Shown: positions 1 through 9,421, counted from the stretch's first letter. The stretch: DNA of 64,000 nt from JAXMHB01 sp046346965 (GCA_046346965.1 JAXMHB010000003.1:62001-126000); one strand, 5' to 3'. Program-made: numbers and translations. The notes: generated from the letters alone by a model not told the origin.

Positions 1-156
1 AGGGCACGTAGAGGCGGAAGCCAAAAGCCAAGTGCTGCCGTGCTGGTTTGGTGCTTGACACAGGGTCCTGGCCTGCGAGCCTTTTCGTGCCCTCGTGGCT
101 TCGATGCGGCCAGTCGGCATAGCCGCCTGGCGCTTCCCGCAGCGCGCGGTGTTGCC

Positions 157-290
157 GCGCAAGCGCTGCCCTTCGCCCCTCCGCTTTGCTTGAGCGTGCG
201 CTCTCGCTCTTACGTGCCCTCGTGCCCTCCGCCTTGCTTGCGCGTGCCCTCGTGCTCTTACGTGCCCTCGCGCTCCGTGCTCTTCCTCTA
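157..290. repeat. Intergenic repeat block with tandem cgtgccctcg motifs
   Basis: The first 345 bases hold no gene I can support. Positions 157-192 are an exact 36-bp copy of 17355-17390. They are followed by degenerate direct repeats of the words cgtgccctcg, tgctctta and ccgctttgcttg, up to about position 290. A further cgtgccctcg lies near 85. The short reading frames across this stretch are low-complexity R/A/P/S-rich translations that follow the repeat. I read it as an interspersed intergenic repeat rather than coding sequence. Confidence 0.75.
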
Positions 291-345
291 GACTCCCCCG
301 CCAGCCCGGGCCGCTGTGGCTGCGGGGTGCACATTCGGAGCGCGC

Positions 346-2022
346 ATGACTCTGGGGATCGACCTAGGCACCACGCATTCGCTGGCGGCGATCTGGCGCG
401 ATGGCGCGACCCAGCTGGTGCCCAATGCGCTCGGCGAGGTGCTGACGCCGTCGGCGGTCAGCGTGGACGAGCAGGATCGCGTGCTGGTGGGACGGGCGGC
501 GCGTGAGCGCCTGTCGACGCATCCGGCGCGGACGGCGGTCGCCTTCAAGCGCTGGATGGGGACGGATCGCAGCGTGCGCTTGGGCAATCGCAGTTTCCGC
601 CCGGAGGAATTGTCGGCGCTGGTGCTGCGCTCGCTGAAGGAGGACGCCGAGGCCTGGCTGGGTGCGCCGGTCAGCGAGGCGGTGATCACCGTGCCGGCCT
701 ACTTCAATCAGGCACAGCGGCGCGCTACCAAGGCGGCGGCCGAACTGGCCGGCCTGCGCGTCGAGCGTCTGCTGAACGAGCCGACCGCGGCCGGCCTGGC
801 CTATGGGCTGCAGGAGTCGCCCGATCACACCACCTTTCTGGTCTTCGACCTAGGCGGCGGCACCTTCGACGTCTCGGTACTGGAGTACTTTGAGGGCGTG
901 GTCCAGGTGCGCGCCAGTGCCGGCGACACGCGGCTCGGCGGCGAGGACTACACCGAGGCGCTGGGCGGCGCCATCCTGGCGCGTCTGGGCGAGCTCGGGG
1001 CCGGCGCGCGCGAGCGCCTGCGCAGCGCCGGCGTGTTGTGGCGCGCCGCCGAACAAGCCAAACGCGAGCTCAGCGAGCGCGCCAGCACCCGGATCACGCT
1101 GGTCCATGAGGGCCAGTCGCTGGACTGCGAACTCGGTCGCGAGGACTTCGAGCAGGCCTGCGCGCCGCTGATGCAGCGGCTGCGGCGGCCGATCGAACGC
1201 GCGCTGCTCGACGCTCGCCTGCAGCCGAGTGAACTCGCCGAGGTGGTGCTGGTCGGCGGCGCCACGCGCATGCCGATGATCCGGCAGGCAGTGACCCGGC
1301 TATTCCAGCGCCTGCCGCTGCGCACCATCCACCCCGACGAGACCATCGCCCGCGGCGCCGCCATCCAGGCCGCGTTGCTGGCGCGCGCGGCGGCGCTCGA
1401 CGAGGTGGTGCTCACCGATGTGATGCCCTACTCGCTGGGCGTGGTCGTCCAGGGCGATCGCTATTCGCCGATCATCGAACGCAATATGCCGGTGCCGGTC
1501 TCGCGCAGCGGCCACTACGTCACCGTGCAGGATCAGCAGAGCGTGCTGCTGCTGGACATCCGCCAGGGCGAGTCGCCGGTCGGCAGCGAGAATCTGGCGC
1601 TCGGCGTGCTGGAAGTGCCGGTACCGCCGAAGAAAGCCGGCGAAGCCGGGGTGGAAGTGCGGTTCAGCTATGACGCCAACGGCTTGCTGGTGGTTGACGC
1701 CCATGACGCCGAGACCGGTCGCCGCGCGCAGACGGTGATCCGCCAGCGCGATGATCAGCTCAGCGATGCGCAGCTGGCCGACGCGCTGGCGCGGCTGGAC
1801 CAGCTCAAGGTGCATCCGCGCGACCAGCAGGAAAACCGTTTCCTGGTGGAACGCGCCAAGCGCCTGTACGAGGACCGCCTCGGCGTCGAGCGCGAGCGTC
1901 TGCAGCAGGCGCTGCTCGAGTTCCAGGCAGCACTCGAGACCCAGGACCTGGACGTGGTGGCCCGCGCTCGCACGCGCATGCGCGAGCTGCTGGACAGCGT
2001 CGACCGCGCGCCCTGGTTCTGA
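346..2022 (+). CDS. hscC: HscC-like Hsp70 family chaperone
   Basis: This is a 558-residue Hsp70-family ATPase. The phosphate-1 loop GIDLGTTHS is at residues 4-12, the phosphate-2 loop DLGGGTFDVS near 168, and the adenosine motif VLVGGATRMP near 301. A shortened substrate-binding domain follows. The length matches HscC (about 556 residues) and is well short of DnaK (about 638), with a reduced C-terminal lid. The ATG at 346 puts the phosphate-1 loop at the extreme N-terminus, as in the family; a start at 316 would only add unrelated residues. The stop overlaps the next start (TGATG), and that gene encodes a J-domain-like membrane protein, so the two probably work as a dedicated chaperone pair. 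Family assignment is firm; the HscC subtype rests on length and partner. Confidence 0.9.
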   Translation: MTLGIDLGTTHSLAAIWRDGATQLVPNALGEVLTPSAVSVDEQDRVLVGRAARERLSTHPARTAVAFKRWMGTDRSVRLGNRSFRPEELSALVLRSLKEDAEAWLGAPVSEAVITVPAYFNQAQRRATKAAAELAGLRVERLLNEPTAAGLAYGLQESPDHTTFLVFDLGGGTFDVSVLEYFEGVVQVRASAGDTRLGGEDYTEALGGAILARLGELGAGARERLRSAGVLWRAAEQAKRELSERASTRITLVHEGQSLDCELGREDFEQACAPLMQRLRRPIERALLDARLQPSELAEVVLVGGATRMPMIRQAVTRLFQRLPLRTIHPDETIARGAAIQAALLARAAALDEVVLTDVMPYSLGVVVQGDRYSPIIERNMPVPVSRSGHYVTVQDQQSVLLLDIRQGESPVGSENLALGVLEVPVPPKKAGEAGVEVRFSYDANGLLVVDAHDAETGRRAQTVIRQRDDQLSDAQLADALARLDQLKVHPRDQQENRFLVERAKRLYEDRLGVERERLQQALLEFQAALETQDLDVVARARTRMRELLDSVDRAPWF

Positions 2023-3554
2023 TGACGCCCTGGACCGTCCTTGGCCTCGACGCCACGCGCGACCGTGTGGCGATCAAGCGCGCCTACGCGCGTCAGCTGA
2101 AGCAGTGCCGCCCGGACGAGGACGCCGCCGGCTACCAGCGCTTGCGCGAGTGCTACGAGTGGGCGCTGGCCTGGGCGCAGGCCGAGGACGCCGGCGCAGT
2201 CGCCGCCCTGGACGCGCCGGACAGCGTTGAGCCGAGGTCGCCGACCGACGCAGCGGCGACCGCCACGGCGCCGAGCAGTACCGAGGCGACTGCAGACATC
2301 GCCGCCGAGCCAGCGGATGCCGCAGCCGCGGCGGTCGAACGCCCGGCAGCCGCCGAGGCCGAAGCGCCGCCGATCGATCCCGAAGGCCTGGCGCGCTCCT
2401 TCTACGCCCACTTCGAGGCGCACGGCGCCGAGGCCACGGTGGCGGCGCTGCCGGCATTGCAGTACGCACTGGATGGCATTGCGCTGGCGCGCCGCGACGA
2501 GACCTCGCGCTGGTTTGCCGCCTTGGTGGTCGAGGTACCCGCGCTGCCGGACGCAGTGGTGGCGCATCTGCTCGGCTACTTTGGCTGGCTGAGCGACTAC
2601 CGCAGCGCGGCGGTGCTGGGTCCCGAGCGCGTGGAGGCGCTGCGCGCGCGCGCCCGGCTCGCCGGTCTGGTCGCCCATAGCGCGGACACAGGCCAGACCT
2701 CAGAACCGGCGGCGGGCGATCTGGACCCGCCGCTCGGTGCCGGCGCGCGCATCGGCTATCGATTGCTGTGGGCCGCGCTGTGCACGCTCACCATCCTCGA
2801 TCCGTTGGCGGGCGGCGGCGATCCGCTGATCCGCCTCGTCGGCATCGCGGTGGCGCTGCTGCTGGCCCGCCACGCGGACGCGATCATCCGCGAAGTATTG
2901 CGCAACGGTGGCGATCAGCTGCCATCCCCGCCAGGCGGCTGGCGCTGGGCCGCAGCTGTGACGCTGCCCGTGCTCGCCGGTATTGCGAGCCACTGGATCC
3001 CCTCGGTACGCCTGGATTTTCTGGCCGCGACGCTGGGCTCGGTCGGCGCCATCCTGCTCGGCTGGGCGAACGCCCGCGCCTGGCGCAGCGTGCCGGTGCT
3101 GCAGGCGGCGGCGGCTACCTGGCTGCTGATCGCGCATGGTCTGGATCCGCTGCTGAGCTGGTGCGGCAGCCTGAGCGCGGCGCTGGCCTATGCCGCCATC
3201 GCCGACCTCAAGGCTGCGGAACTGCGGGCGATCGCCAGCGCCCCGCTGCGGGCTTGGCTGCCCAGCACCGGCTGGGGCTGGTTCTGGATGATTCTGGCCT
3301 TCAAGCTGGTGGCGATGATGTTGCTGATCGCACCGATCCTGATGACGCCTTTCGTGTCGCTGCTGCAGGCCGAGCGCCATGGCATGTACTACGCTCGTCT
3401 GACGCTGGGGACGGCGGTGGCGCTGGGCGTGGCGCTGCGCCTGCCGCCGGATGCGGCAGCGCTGCTGGTGCTGGTGGCGCCCTGGCTCAGCGGCCCGCTG
3501 CGACACCTGGCCCTGCGCGGCGCCGGCGCCTGGAAGCGCTGGCGCGCGGCTTGA
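2022..3554 (+). CDS. J-domain-like membrane co-chaperone (DjlB/DjlC type)
   Basis: This is a 510-residue protein. Residues 1-55 resemble the divergent J domains that accompany HscC: a WTVLGL start, a basic helix AIKRAYARQLK, then RPDEDAAGYQRLRECYEWAL. The canonical HPD tripeptide reads R-P-D (residues about 30-32). An Ala/Glu/Pro-rich linker (about 60-120) and a soluble helical stretch (about 120-225) follow. The C-terminal half has roughly eight hydrophobic segments, including LAFKLVAMMLLIAPILM. The start codon overlaps the hscC stop by one base, implying translational coupling. Known HscC partners in E. coli (DjlB, DjlC) are also membrane-anchored J-proteins. The likely role is recruiting and stimulating HscC at the inner membrane; the client is unknown. 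Confidence 0.78.
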   Translation: MTPWTVLGLDATRDRVAIKRAYARQLKQCRPDEDAAGYQRLRECYEWALAWAQAEDAGAVAALDAPDSVEPRSPTDAAATATAPSSTEATADIAAEPADAAAAAVERPAAAEAEAPPIDPEGLARSFYAHFEAHGAEATVAALPALQYALDGIALARRDETSRWFAALVVEVPALPDAVVAHLLGYFGWLSDYRSAAVLGPERVEALRARARLAGLVAHSADTGQTSEPAAGDLDPPLGAGARIGYRLLWAALCTLTILDPLAGGGDPLIRLVGIAVALLLARHADAIIREVLRNGGDQLPSPPGGWRWAAAVTLPVLAGIASHWIPSVRLDFLAATLGSVGAILLGWANARAWRSVPVLQAAAATWLLIAHGLDPLLSWCGSLSAALAYAAIADLKAAELRAIASAPLRAWLPSTGWGWFWMILAFKLVAMMLLIAPILMTPFVSLLQAERHGMYYARLTLGTAVALGVALRLPPDAAALLVLVAPWLSGPLRHLALRGAGAWKRWRAA

Positions 3555-3571
3555 CCCGCGGCCCGGCGCGC

Positions 3572-4129
3572 TCAGGCCGACGGGCGCAAGACGTCGATGG
3601 CGAACTCGTCCTCGAAGGGTGGCACGCTGCACTCCACCACATCGCCGGCAGCGATCTGCAAACGCACGCCAACTACATCGGCGATCACCGGCAAGCGCGC
3701 CACGCAGCGATCGGCCAGCACCGCCGAGCGCACCGTGGCCGCGCCCTCGGCGCGCAGAAACTCGAGCACGCGGAACAGCGAGTAGCCCTGGTACAGCACA
3801 TCGTCGATCACCAGCACCTCGCGCCCGCGCACGCTGGGCGCATCGCTGCCGGGGCGGATCAGCTGGGTATCGGGATGCAGCAGCCTGAGATCGTCCGAGT
3901 AGCGCTTGACCGCCAGATCGAGGCGGTCGCAGGCAAAGCCATGCGAGAGGCGTGCAATGGCTGCCGCCAGCCGATCCGCCAGCGGCGCGCCGCGGCGCAG
4001 CACGCCCACGATCACCGGGCGCCCGCCAGCGTCCAGCAAGCCGGCGGCCTGCCGCGCCATGCGCTCGATCACCGCCTCCAACTCGGCGCCCTGGTACAGA
4101 CGAAAACGTAGGCCGGGAACGGCGGTCAT
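3572..4129 (-). CDS. PyrR-like type I phosphoribosyltransferase
   Basis: This is a 185-residue type I phosphoribosyltransferase. The PRPP-binding loop is VLVIDDVLYQGYS at about residues 110-122. The following segment (VLADRCVARLPVIADVVG) is most like PyrR proteins, which bind UMP or catalyse uracil phosphoribosyltransfer. Hypoxanthine-guanine phosphoribosyltransferases have a similar fold, so the substrate is not certain. The chosen ATG (4129) begins MTAVPGLRF; a start at 4174 would add 15 residues and reach towards the divergent ruvC promoter. It converges with the J-protein gene, 17 bp away, and diverges from ruvC. Confidence 0.75.
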   Translation of the reverse strand: MTAVPGLRFRLYQGAELEAVIERMARQAAGLLDAGGRPVIVGVLRRGAPLADRLAAAIARLSHGFACDRLDLAVKRYSDDLRLLHPDTQLIRPGSDAPSVRGREVLVIDDVLYQGYSLFRVLEFLRAEGAATVRSAVLADRCVARLPVIADVVGVRLQIAAGDVVECSVPPFEDEFAIDVLRPSA

Positions 4130-4209
4130 GCACTGCACTCCCAAGGATTGCGCCAAGTCGGCGGGCGGCGCCAATGCTAGCCTGCGCGCAGCCCCATGCT
4201 GAGCGCCGC

Positions 4210-4728
4210 ATGCTATCGACCCCCACCCGCATCCTCGGCATCGACCCTGGCTCGCGCCGCACCGGCGTCGGCGTCATCACCGTGACGCGCGGCCAGGTGC
4301 GCCATGTGCACCATGGCGTGGTGCAGACCTCCGACGAGAACTTTCCCTTGCGTCTCAAGGACATCTTCGATGGTGTCAGCGCGGCGATCGCCGAGTTCAA
4401 GCCCGACGAGGCGGCCGTGGAGACGGTGTTTCTGTCGAAGAATCCGCAGTCGGCGCTGAAGCTGGGGCAGGCGCGCGGGGCGGCGATCTGCGCCTGCGTC
4501 AACGCCGGCCTGCCGGTCAGCGAGTACGCGCCGCGCCATATCAAGAACGCCGTGGTCGGCGCCGGTGGCGCCGACAAAAGCCAGGTGCAGTACATGGTCG
4601 GCATCCTGCTGACGCTGCAAGGCCAGCTGCAGGCCGACGCCGCCGACGCACTGGCGGTGGCGATCGCGCATGCGCACATGCGCGAAACCGCCGGCCGGCT
4701 GGGATTGCCGGCCAAGCTGTTTCGCTGA
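4210..4728 (+). CDS. ruvC: Crossover junction endodeoxyribonuclease RuvC
   Basis: RuvC is the dimeric Holliday-junction resolvase acting with RuvAB in recombinational repair. The product is 172 residues, the usual family length. It opens with ILGIDPGSRRTG, which holds the first catalytic Asp (about residue 12). The acidic VETVF segment (Glu about 71) and the C-terminal DAADALAVAIAHAH cluster supply the remaining metal ligands. The start at 4210 places the catalytic Asp close to the N-terminus, as in E. coli. ruvA and ruvB are not adjacent here; a hairpin follows directly downstream, so ruvC seems to be transcribed alone. Confidence 0.96.
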   Translation: MLSTPTRILGIDPGSRRTGVGVITVTRGQVRHVHHGVVQTSDENFPLRLKDIFDGVSAAIAEFKPDEAAVETVFLSKNPQSALKLGQARGAAICACVNAGLPVSEYAPRHIKNAVVGAGGADKSQVQYMVGILLTLQGQLQADAADALAVAIAHAHMRETAGRLGLPAKLFR

Positions 4729-4732
4729 TCGA

Positions 4733-4762
4733 GCGGGCTGCCGCGCTGGCGCGGCAGCCCGC
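4733..4762. terminator. Bidirectional hairpin between ruvC and S9 peptidase
   Basis: A perfect 13-bp GC stem (gcgggctgccgcg / its complement) with a four-base ctgg loop lies between the convergent stops of ruvC and the S9 peptidase gene. There is no T-run, so Rho-independent strength is uncertain, but position and symmetry fit a shared terminator. Confidence 0.6.
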
Positions 4763-4767
4763 CGGAA

Positions 4768-6795
4768 TCAGGGCGCCGCGCTCGCTTGGGGCCCGGCGTA
4801 GCGGTCGATCCAGTCCAGCACCTGCTGGTACCAGAAGATCGAGTTCTGCGGCTTCAGCACCCAATGGTTTTCGTTCGGGTAGTAAATCAGCTTGCTCGGC
4901 ACGCCGCGGCGCTGCAGCGTCTGGTAGAGCTCAATGCCGTGATTGACCGGCACGCGCATATCGAGCTGACCATGAATGACCAGCGTCGGCGTGTTGAAGT
5001 GACCGGCGCCGAAGTGCGGCGAGCCCTGCTGGAACACGCGGTTGTCCTCCCAGAACTCGGGGAAACGCGACTCGGTAAAGCCGAAGTCGCTGCCGATCTG
5101 GGTGTACCAGTTGTAGACGGCGGCGTGCGCGACCAGGGCTTTGAAGGGATGCTCGCGGCCCAGCAAGATGCTGGCCAGGTAGCCGCCGTAGCTGCCGCCG
5201 GCCGCCACCATGCGCTCGCCGTCCGCCCAGGGCTGTGCGGCCAACCACTGCGCCGCCTTGATCGTGTCCTCGTAGGGCAGCATGTCCTGCTGCGGGTTGA
5301 TCGAGTCGGTAAAGGCCTGTCCGAAGCCGGAGGAGCCGTGGAAGTTGTGCCAGGCGGTGACGTAGCCGCGCGCCGCGAACAGCTGCGCATTCCAGCGCCA
5401 GGAATAGGCGTTGGTGATGCCATTGTGCGGACCACCGTGCAGCAGCAGCAGCACCGGCCAGCGCTTGGCCGGATCGAAGTCCGGCGGATAGTTGATCCAC
5501 ATCTGGATCGGCTCGCCGCGCGCGCCGCTGTAGGTCACAGACTCGTAGCGCCCGGTCTGGATCGCCGCCAGGGCAGCATCGTTGTGACGGCTGAGCGCCT
5601 GCATCCCACCGCGCTTGGGATCGATACGCACCAGCGTCGGCGGCTCGACGAAGCTCTCGCGCAAGCCCACCAGCAGCGGGCTGCGCCCGGCCGAGATCGC
5701 CAGCGCACTGACATTGACGCCATCGGTGATCCGCCGCGGCTTGCCCTTCAGCGGCAGCTCCCACACGCGCACGATGCCGGCATCGTCGATGGCGCCGATC
5801 AGCGCCTGACTGTCGCCGCGCCACACCAGCCCATCGGCCGACCGATCCCAGTCCGCATGCAGCGGCGTCAGCGGGCGCTTGCCACGCGCATCGGCGAGCA
5901 TCAAACGACGAGTGTCACCGTAGAAACCGGGAATGGTCTGCCGCACAAAGGCCAGCAGGCGTCCGTCCGGGCTCCATTGCGGCACGTTGTCGGCGCCGGG
6001 ATTGCCGGCCGAGACATTGCGCGGCTTCTCCGCGCCGAGCACGTAGACATCGAGATTGATCCTCTGTGGCGCCGGATCGCTGTCGGCGACGATCGCCAGC
6101 GTGCCGTCCGCCCGATTGATGTCGTAGGACGTAGCGTCGGCCAGACTGCGCGGCAGTTCCAGCCCGCTGTTCAGCGTCAGCGGCTCGGGGACGCCGCCGT
6201 CCAGGCTCACTGCATAGACGTGCGCCTGACGCTCATCCACCCACTGATCCCAGTAGCTGACCGGCGTGCTTTCCCAGACACGCGCCGTCATCTTCGACTC
6301 GCTGCGCTGCTTCAGGCGCTCGGCCATCGCCGGCCAGTCCAGATCCGGCCAGACGCGGGTGATGAAGGCCAGTCGCCGGGAATCGCCATACCATTTGGGC
6401 GCCACCACGCCGGTCGGCACCCCGGTCAGCCGCCGCGCCTCACCGCCACCGCGCATCGGCAGCACATACAGCTGCGGCGCGGTGTCGCCGTCGCGCTGCG
6501 AGACGAAAGCCAGCCAGCGACCGTCCGGACTGAAGCTCTGGCTGCTCTCCGAGGCGGCGTGGGAGGTCAGCAGCCGCGCACTGCTGCCATCGGCGGCATA
6601 CCACCAGAGATCGCTGATCGCCTGGTCCTTGGCGAGGTCATAGCGGGTGACCGGCGCCACCACGCCCGAACCATCCGGCGCCACCACCGGGGGCCCGACT
6701 CGCTGCAAGTTCCACATCGATTCCGGCGTCAATCGCGCCGGCTCCGCCAGCAGCGGACCCGCCGCCAGACATAACAGCATCCACATCGCGCGCAT
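4768..6795 (-). CDS. Secreted S9-family prolyl oligopeptidase
   Basis: This is a 675-residue serine peptidase of the prolyl oligopeptidase/acylaminoacyl-peptidase family (S9). It starts with a signal peptide (MRAMWMLLCLAAGPLLA), so it is probably periplasmic or exported. The N-terminal two thirds carry WD40-like beta-propeller motifs (PDGRWLAFVSQRDGD, SPDGRLLAFVRQ). The C-terminal alpha/beta hydrolase domain has the nucleophile elbow GGSYGGY (Ser about 532), the acid in HGQLDMRVP (about 610) and the His in NENHWVL (about 642). Such enzymes cleave short peptides. It is flanked by a divergent small periplasmic protein and a convergent ruvC. Confidence 0.92.
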   Translation of the reverse strand: MRAMWMLLCLAAGPLLAEPARLTPESMWNLQRVGPPVVAPDGSGVVAPVTRYDLAKDQAISDLWWYAADGSSARLLTSHAASESSQSFSPDGRWLAFVSQRDGDTAPQLYVLPMRGGGEARRLTGVPTGVVAPKWYGDSRRLAFITRVWPDLDWPAMAERLKQRSESKMTARVWESTPVSYWDQWVDERQAHVYAVSLDGGVPEPLTLNSGLELPRSLADATSYDINRADGTLAIVADSDPAPQRINLDVYVLGAEKPRNVSAGNPGADNVPQWSPDGRLLAFVRQTIPGFYGDTRRLMLADARGKRPLTPLHADWDRSADGLVWRGDSQALIGAIDDAGIVRVWELPLKGKPRRITDGVNVSALAISAGRSPLLVGLRESFVEPPTLVRIDPKRGGMQALSRHNDAALAAIQTGRYESVTYSGARGEPIQMWINYPPDFDPAKRWPVLLLLHGGPHNGITNAYSWRWNAQLFAARGYVTAWHNFHGSSGFGQAFTDSINPQQDMLPYEDTIKAAQWLAAQPWADGERMVAAGGSYGGYLASILLGREHPFKALVAHAAVYNWYTQIGSDFGFTESRFPEFWEDNRVFQQGSPHFGAGHFNTPTLVIHGQLDMRVPVNHGIELYQTLQRRGVPSKLIYYPNENHWVLKPQNSIFWYQQVLDWIDRYAGPQASAAP

Positions 6796-6926
6796 GCGCA
6801 GCTCCTAGCCCCGTTTGGAGCGCGCCAGTGTAGGCCCAGCGCCGTCCAGATGGTGTGGGCAGCGGCTGTCAACGCGCCCGGCCCTGCTTCGTTTTGGACG
6901 CCCAAGACCAAACCCAGGAGCCAATC

Positions 6927-7235
6927 ATGCGCACGCTGCTGCTACTGACCCTGATGCTGATCCTCGCCGCCCCGCACGCCGACGCCCGCAGCCCCATCGC
7001 TGCCCGCCAGGGCTACCAGTTGGCGCGCACCCACGCCGGCGTGGTGCAGGGCGATCTGACGCGAGCGGAAGCCGTCCGGCTGTACGCCCGCCAGGCGCAC
7101 ATCCAGCGCGTCAAACGGGCTTATCGCGCCGACGGCACGCTCAGCGCCTGGGAGCGCCAGAATCTGCAGCGCCGCCTGGATCGCAGCAGTCGCGCGATCG
7201 CCTGGCAGCGGCACGACGCCCAGCGTCGCTGGTAG
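6927..7235 (+). CDS. Small periplasmic protein with helical DG-L motif
   Basis: This is a 102-residue protein with a signal peptide (MRTLLLLTLMLILAAPHADA). The mature region is helical and basic. It has two similar motifs, QGDLTRAEAVRL and ADGTLSAWERQNL, which look like half EF-hand or Spy-like repeats seen in small periplasmic proteins of proteobacteria; no function is established. The start at 6927 is supported by an aggag ribosome-binding site at 6916-6920. An upstream in-frame codon at 6855 would bury the signal peptide. It diverges from the S9 peptidase and ends 2 bp before the priA stop. Confidence 0.75.
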   Translation: MRTLLLLTLMLILAAPHADARSPIAARQGYQLARTHAGVVQGDLTRAEAVRLYARQAHIQRVKRAYRADGTLSAWERQNLQRRLDRSSRAIAWQRHDAQRRW

Positions 7236-7237
7236 GG

Positions 7238-9421
7238 TCAACCGAAGTCCAGCGGATCGACGTCCAGATGCCAACGCAGCCGGTGATCGCGACCGAGCGC
7301 GTAGGCGGATTCCATCAGCCGCGCCAGTGCGCTGTGCAGCGCCGGGCGCTCGGCGGCAGTCAGGATGAGCTGGAAGCGCCAGCGCCCTTGCCGACGCGGT
7401 TGCGGGGCCGGCAAGGGGCCGGCCAGTTCCACGCCGGGGTGGCCGGCGAGCGTCAGCTCGCGCTGCAGCGCCGCTAGAAAGCGCTCTGGTGGCGCCGGCT
7501 CGGCGTGCTCGGCGCGCAGCACGGCGGCATGGCTGACCGGCGGCAATGCGGTGGCCGCGCGCGCCACCAGCGCCTCGCGCGCGTAAGCGCCGTAACCGTG
7601 GCGCAGCAGCGTCTGCAGCAGCGGATGCGCCGGCTCATGCGTTTGCAGCAACACCACGCCCGGTCGTTCGGCGCGACCGGCACGGCCGGCCACCTGCACG
7701 ATCAACTGCGCCAGGCGCTCGCTGGCGCGGAAATCCGGGCTCATCAAGCCCTCGTCCACGCCGACGATCACCGCCAGCGTCACCGCTGGCAGGTGGTGGC
7801 CCTTGGCCAGCATCTGGGTGCCGACGATGATCGTCGGCTCGCCGCGCAGCAACTCGGTCACCGCGTCGGCGAAGCTCGACTTGCGCGTGGTGGTATCGCG
7901 ATCCAGGCGCACTAGGGGAGTTTGGGGAAAGGCCCGCGCCAGCGCGGCTTCCAGGCGCTCGGTGCCGGCGCCCTGCGGTGTCAGCGCCAGCGAACTGCAG
8001 CTGGGACAGGCCACCGGCGGCGCCTGCTGATGGCCGCATTGGTGGCAACGCAACACCGACTCGCGCCGGTGCAGCGTCAAGGCGATATCGCAGTGCGGGC
8101 ACTCGGCATGCCAGCCGCAGTCATGGCACAGCAGGCTGGGCGCGTAGCCGCGTCGATTCTTGAACACCAGCACCTGGTTGCCCTGCGCCAGATGCGCGCC
8201 GATGGCCTCCAGCGCCGGCGCGGCCAGTCCGTCCAGCCAGCGCTGCCCGCGCAGATCCACCACCTGCCACTGCGGCGGCCTGGCGGCGCCCACGCGATCG
8301 GCCATGCGCAGATAGCGATAGCGCCCCAGGTCCACATTGCGAAGGCTTTCCAGACTCGGGGTCGCGCTGCCCAGCACCACCGGCACCGCCGCGCGCTGCG
8401 CACGCAGCAGGGCGATATCGCGGCCGTGGTAGCGGATGCCGTCCTGCTGTTTGTAGGAGGCGTCGTGTTCCTCGTCGACCAACACCAGCCCGAGGCGCGG
8501 CAATGGCGTCCACACCGCCGAGCGCGTGCCGACGATGACATCGACCTCGCCGCGCGCCGCCGCCTCGAAGGCGCGCACACGCTCGCCCTCCGAGAGCTCC
8601 GAGTGCAGCGCCGCCACGCGCCCCGGCAGACGCTCGCGCACGCGGGCAATCAGCTGCGGCGTCAGCCCGATTTCCGGCACCAGCAGCAGACCCTGCTGCC
8701 CGCGCGCCAGCACCTCGGCGAGCAGGTGCAGATACACCTCGGTCTTGCCGCTGCCGGTCACGCCATCCAATACAAAGGCGGCAAACTCGCCCAGCGCCGC
8801 GCTGACCGCGGAGATCGCCGCCTGCTGCGGCGCGCTCAACGGCGGCGCCGGCGCCAGGATCGGCGGCGGCGCGAAGGGCGACAGCGCCACCGCGTCCACC
8901 CAGCCTTCCGCCGTCCATTGTTCGATCAAGCTGCGCCAGCGCGCGCCCAGCGTTTCCAGATCGGCACGAGTCGCCGGGCCCTGCTGCAATCGCGCCCACA
9001 CCTGCCGCTGCACCGGGCCGCGAAAGCGCTCCGCCGCCAGCAGCCGGCCGGCGGCGCTCAGCCCGTAACAGTACTCGGCGCCGAGGTTCATCGCTTCGGC
9101 GCGACGCAGCCCGACCGGCAGCGCGGTGGCGCATACCACGCCGAGCGGCGCGTGGTAGTAACGCGCGCTGCGCCGCAACACATCCCACAGCACCGGATCG
9201 AACAGCGGCGCCTGATCGAGCACCGCGCGCACTGTTTTCAGTTCCACCGGCGCATCGACAGCAGCGGCATCCAGCGTCTCGGCGACCACGCCGACCAGCA
9301 CGCGGCGCCCGAACTCCACGGCCACGCGCGCGCCTACCGCCACCGCGGCGCCGGCCGGCGCCCGGTAGTCATACAGTTTGGGTAAGGGGGCCGGAACGGC
9401 CACTTGCAGCACCTGATTCAT
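7238..9421 (-). CDS. priA: Primosomal protein N' (PriA helicase)
   Basis: PriA is the 3'-5' helicase that reloads the replisome at repaired forks. The 727-residue product has the N-terminal DNA-binding region, a Walker A motif GVTGSGKTEVY (about residues 220-230), a DEEH box (VDEEHDASYKQQDG), and the paired zinc-binding cysteine motifs CHDCGWHAECPHC and CHQCGH...CPSC (about 435-475). Length and domain order match the family. It ends 2 bp from the convergent small periplasmic protein gene. Its 5' end faces the 0.47-kb intergenic region with DnaA-box-like sequences. Confidence 0.96.
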   Translation of the reverse strand: MNQVLQVAVPAPLPKLYDYRAPAGAAVAVGARVAVEFGRRVLVGVVAETLDAAAVDAPVELKTVRAVLDQAPLFDPVLWDVLRRSARYYHAPLGVVCATALPVGLRRAEAMNLGAEYCYGLSAAGRLLAAERFRGPVQRQVWARLQQGPATRADLETLGARWRSLIEQWTAEGWVDAVALSPFAPPPILAPAPPLSAPQQAAISAVSAALGEFAAFVLDGVTGSGKTEVYLHLLAEVLARGQQGLLLVPEIGLTPQLIARVRERLPGRVAALHSELSEGERVRAFEAAARGEVDVIVGTRSAVWTPLPRLGLVLVDEEHDASYKQQDGIRYHGRDIALLRAQRAAVPVVLGSATPSLESLRNVDLGRYRYLRMADRVGAARPPQWQVVDLRGQRWLDGLAAPALEAIGAHLAQGNQVLVFKNRRGYAPSLLCHDCGWHAECPHCDIALTLHRRESVLRCHQCGHQQAPPVACPSCSSLALTPQGAGTERLEAALARAFPQTPLVRLDRDTTTRKSSFADAVTELLRGEPTIIVGTQMLAKGHHLPAVTLAVIVGVDEGLMSPDFRASERLAQLIVQVAGRAGRAERPGVVLLQTHEPAHPLLQTLLRHGYGAYAREALVARAATALPPVSHAAVLRAEHAEPAPPERFLAALQRELTLAGHPGVELAGPLPAPQPRRQGRWRFQLILTAAERPALHSALARLMESAYALGRDHRLRWHLDVDPLDFG

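Noticed and set aside
157..290. CRISPR array
   Set aside because: The repeat words are short, degenerate and adjacent, with no constant spacers or cas genes in the window.
2700..4715. 671-codon minus-strand frame over the J-protein gene and ruvC
   Set aside because: It overlaps the J-protein and ruvC antisense and the PRT gene in another frame, all with clear family motifs. Composition is that of a shadow frame.
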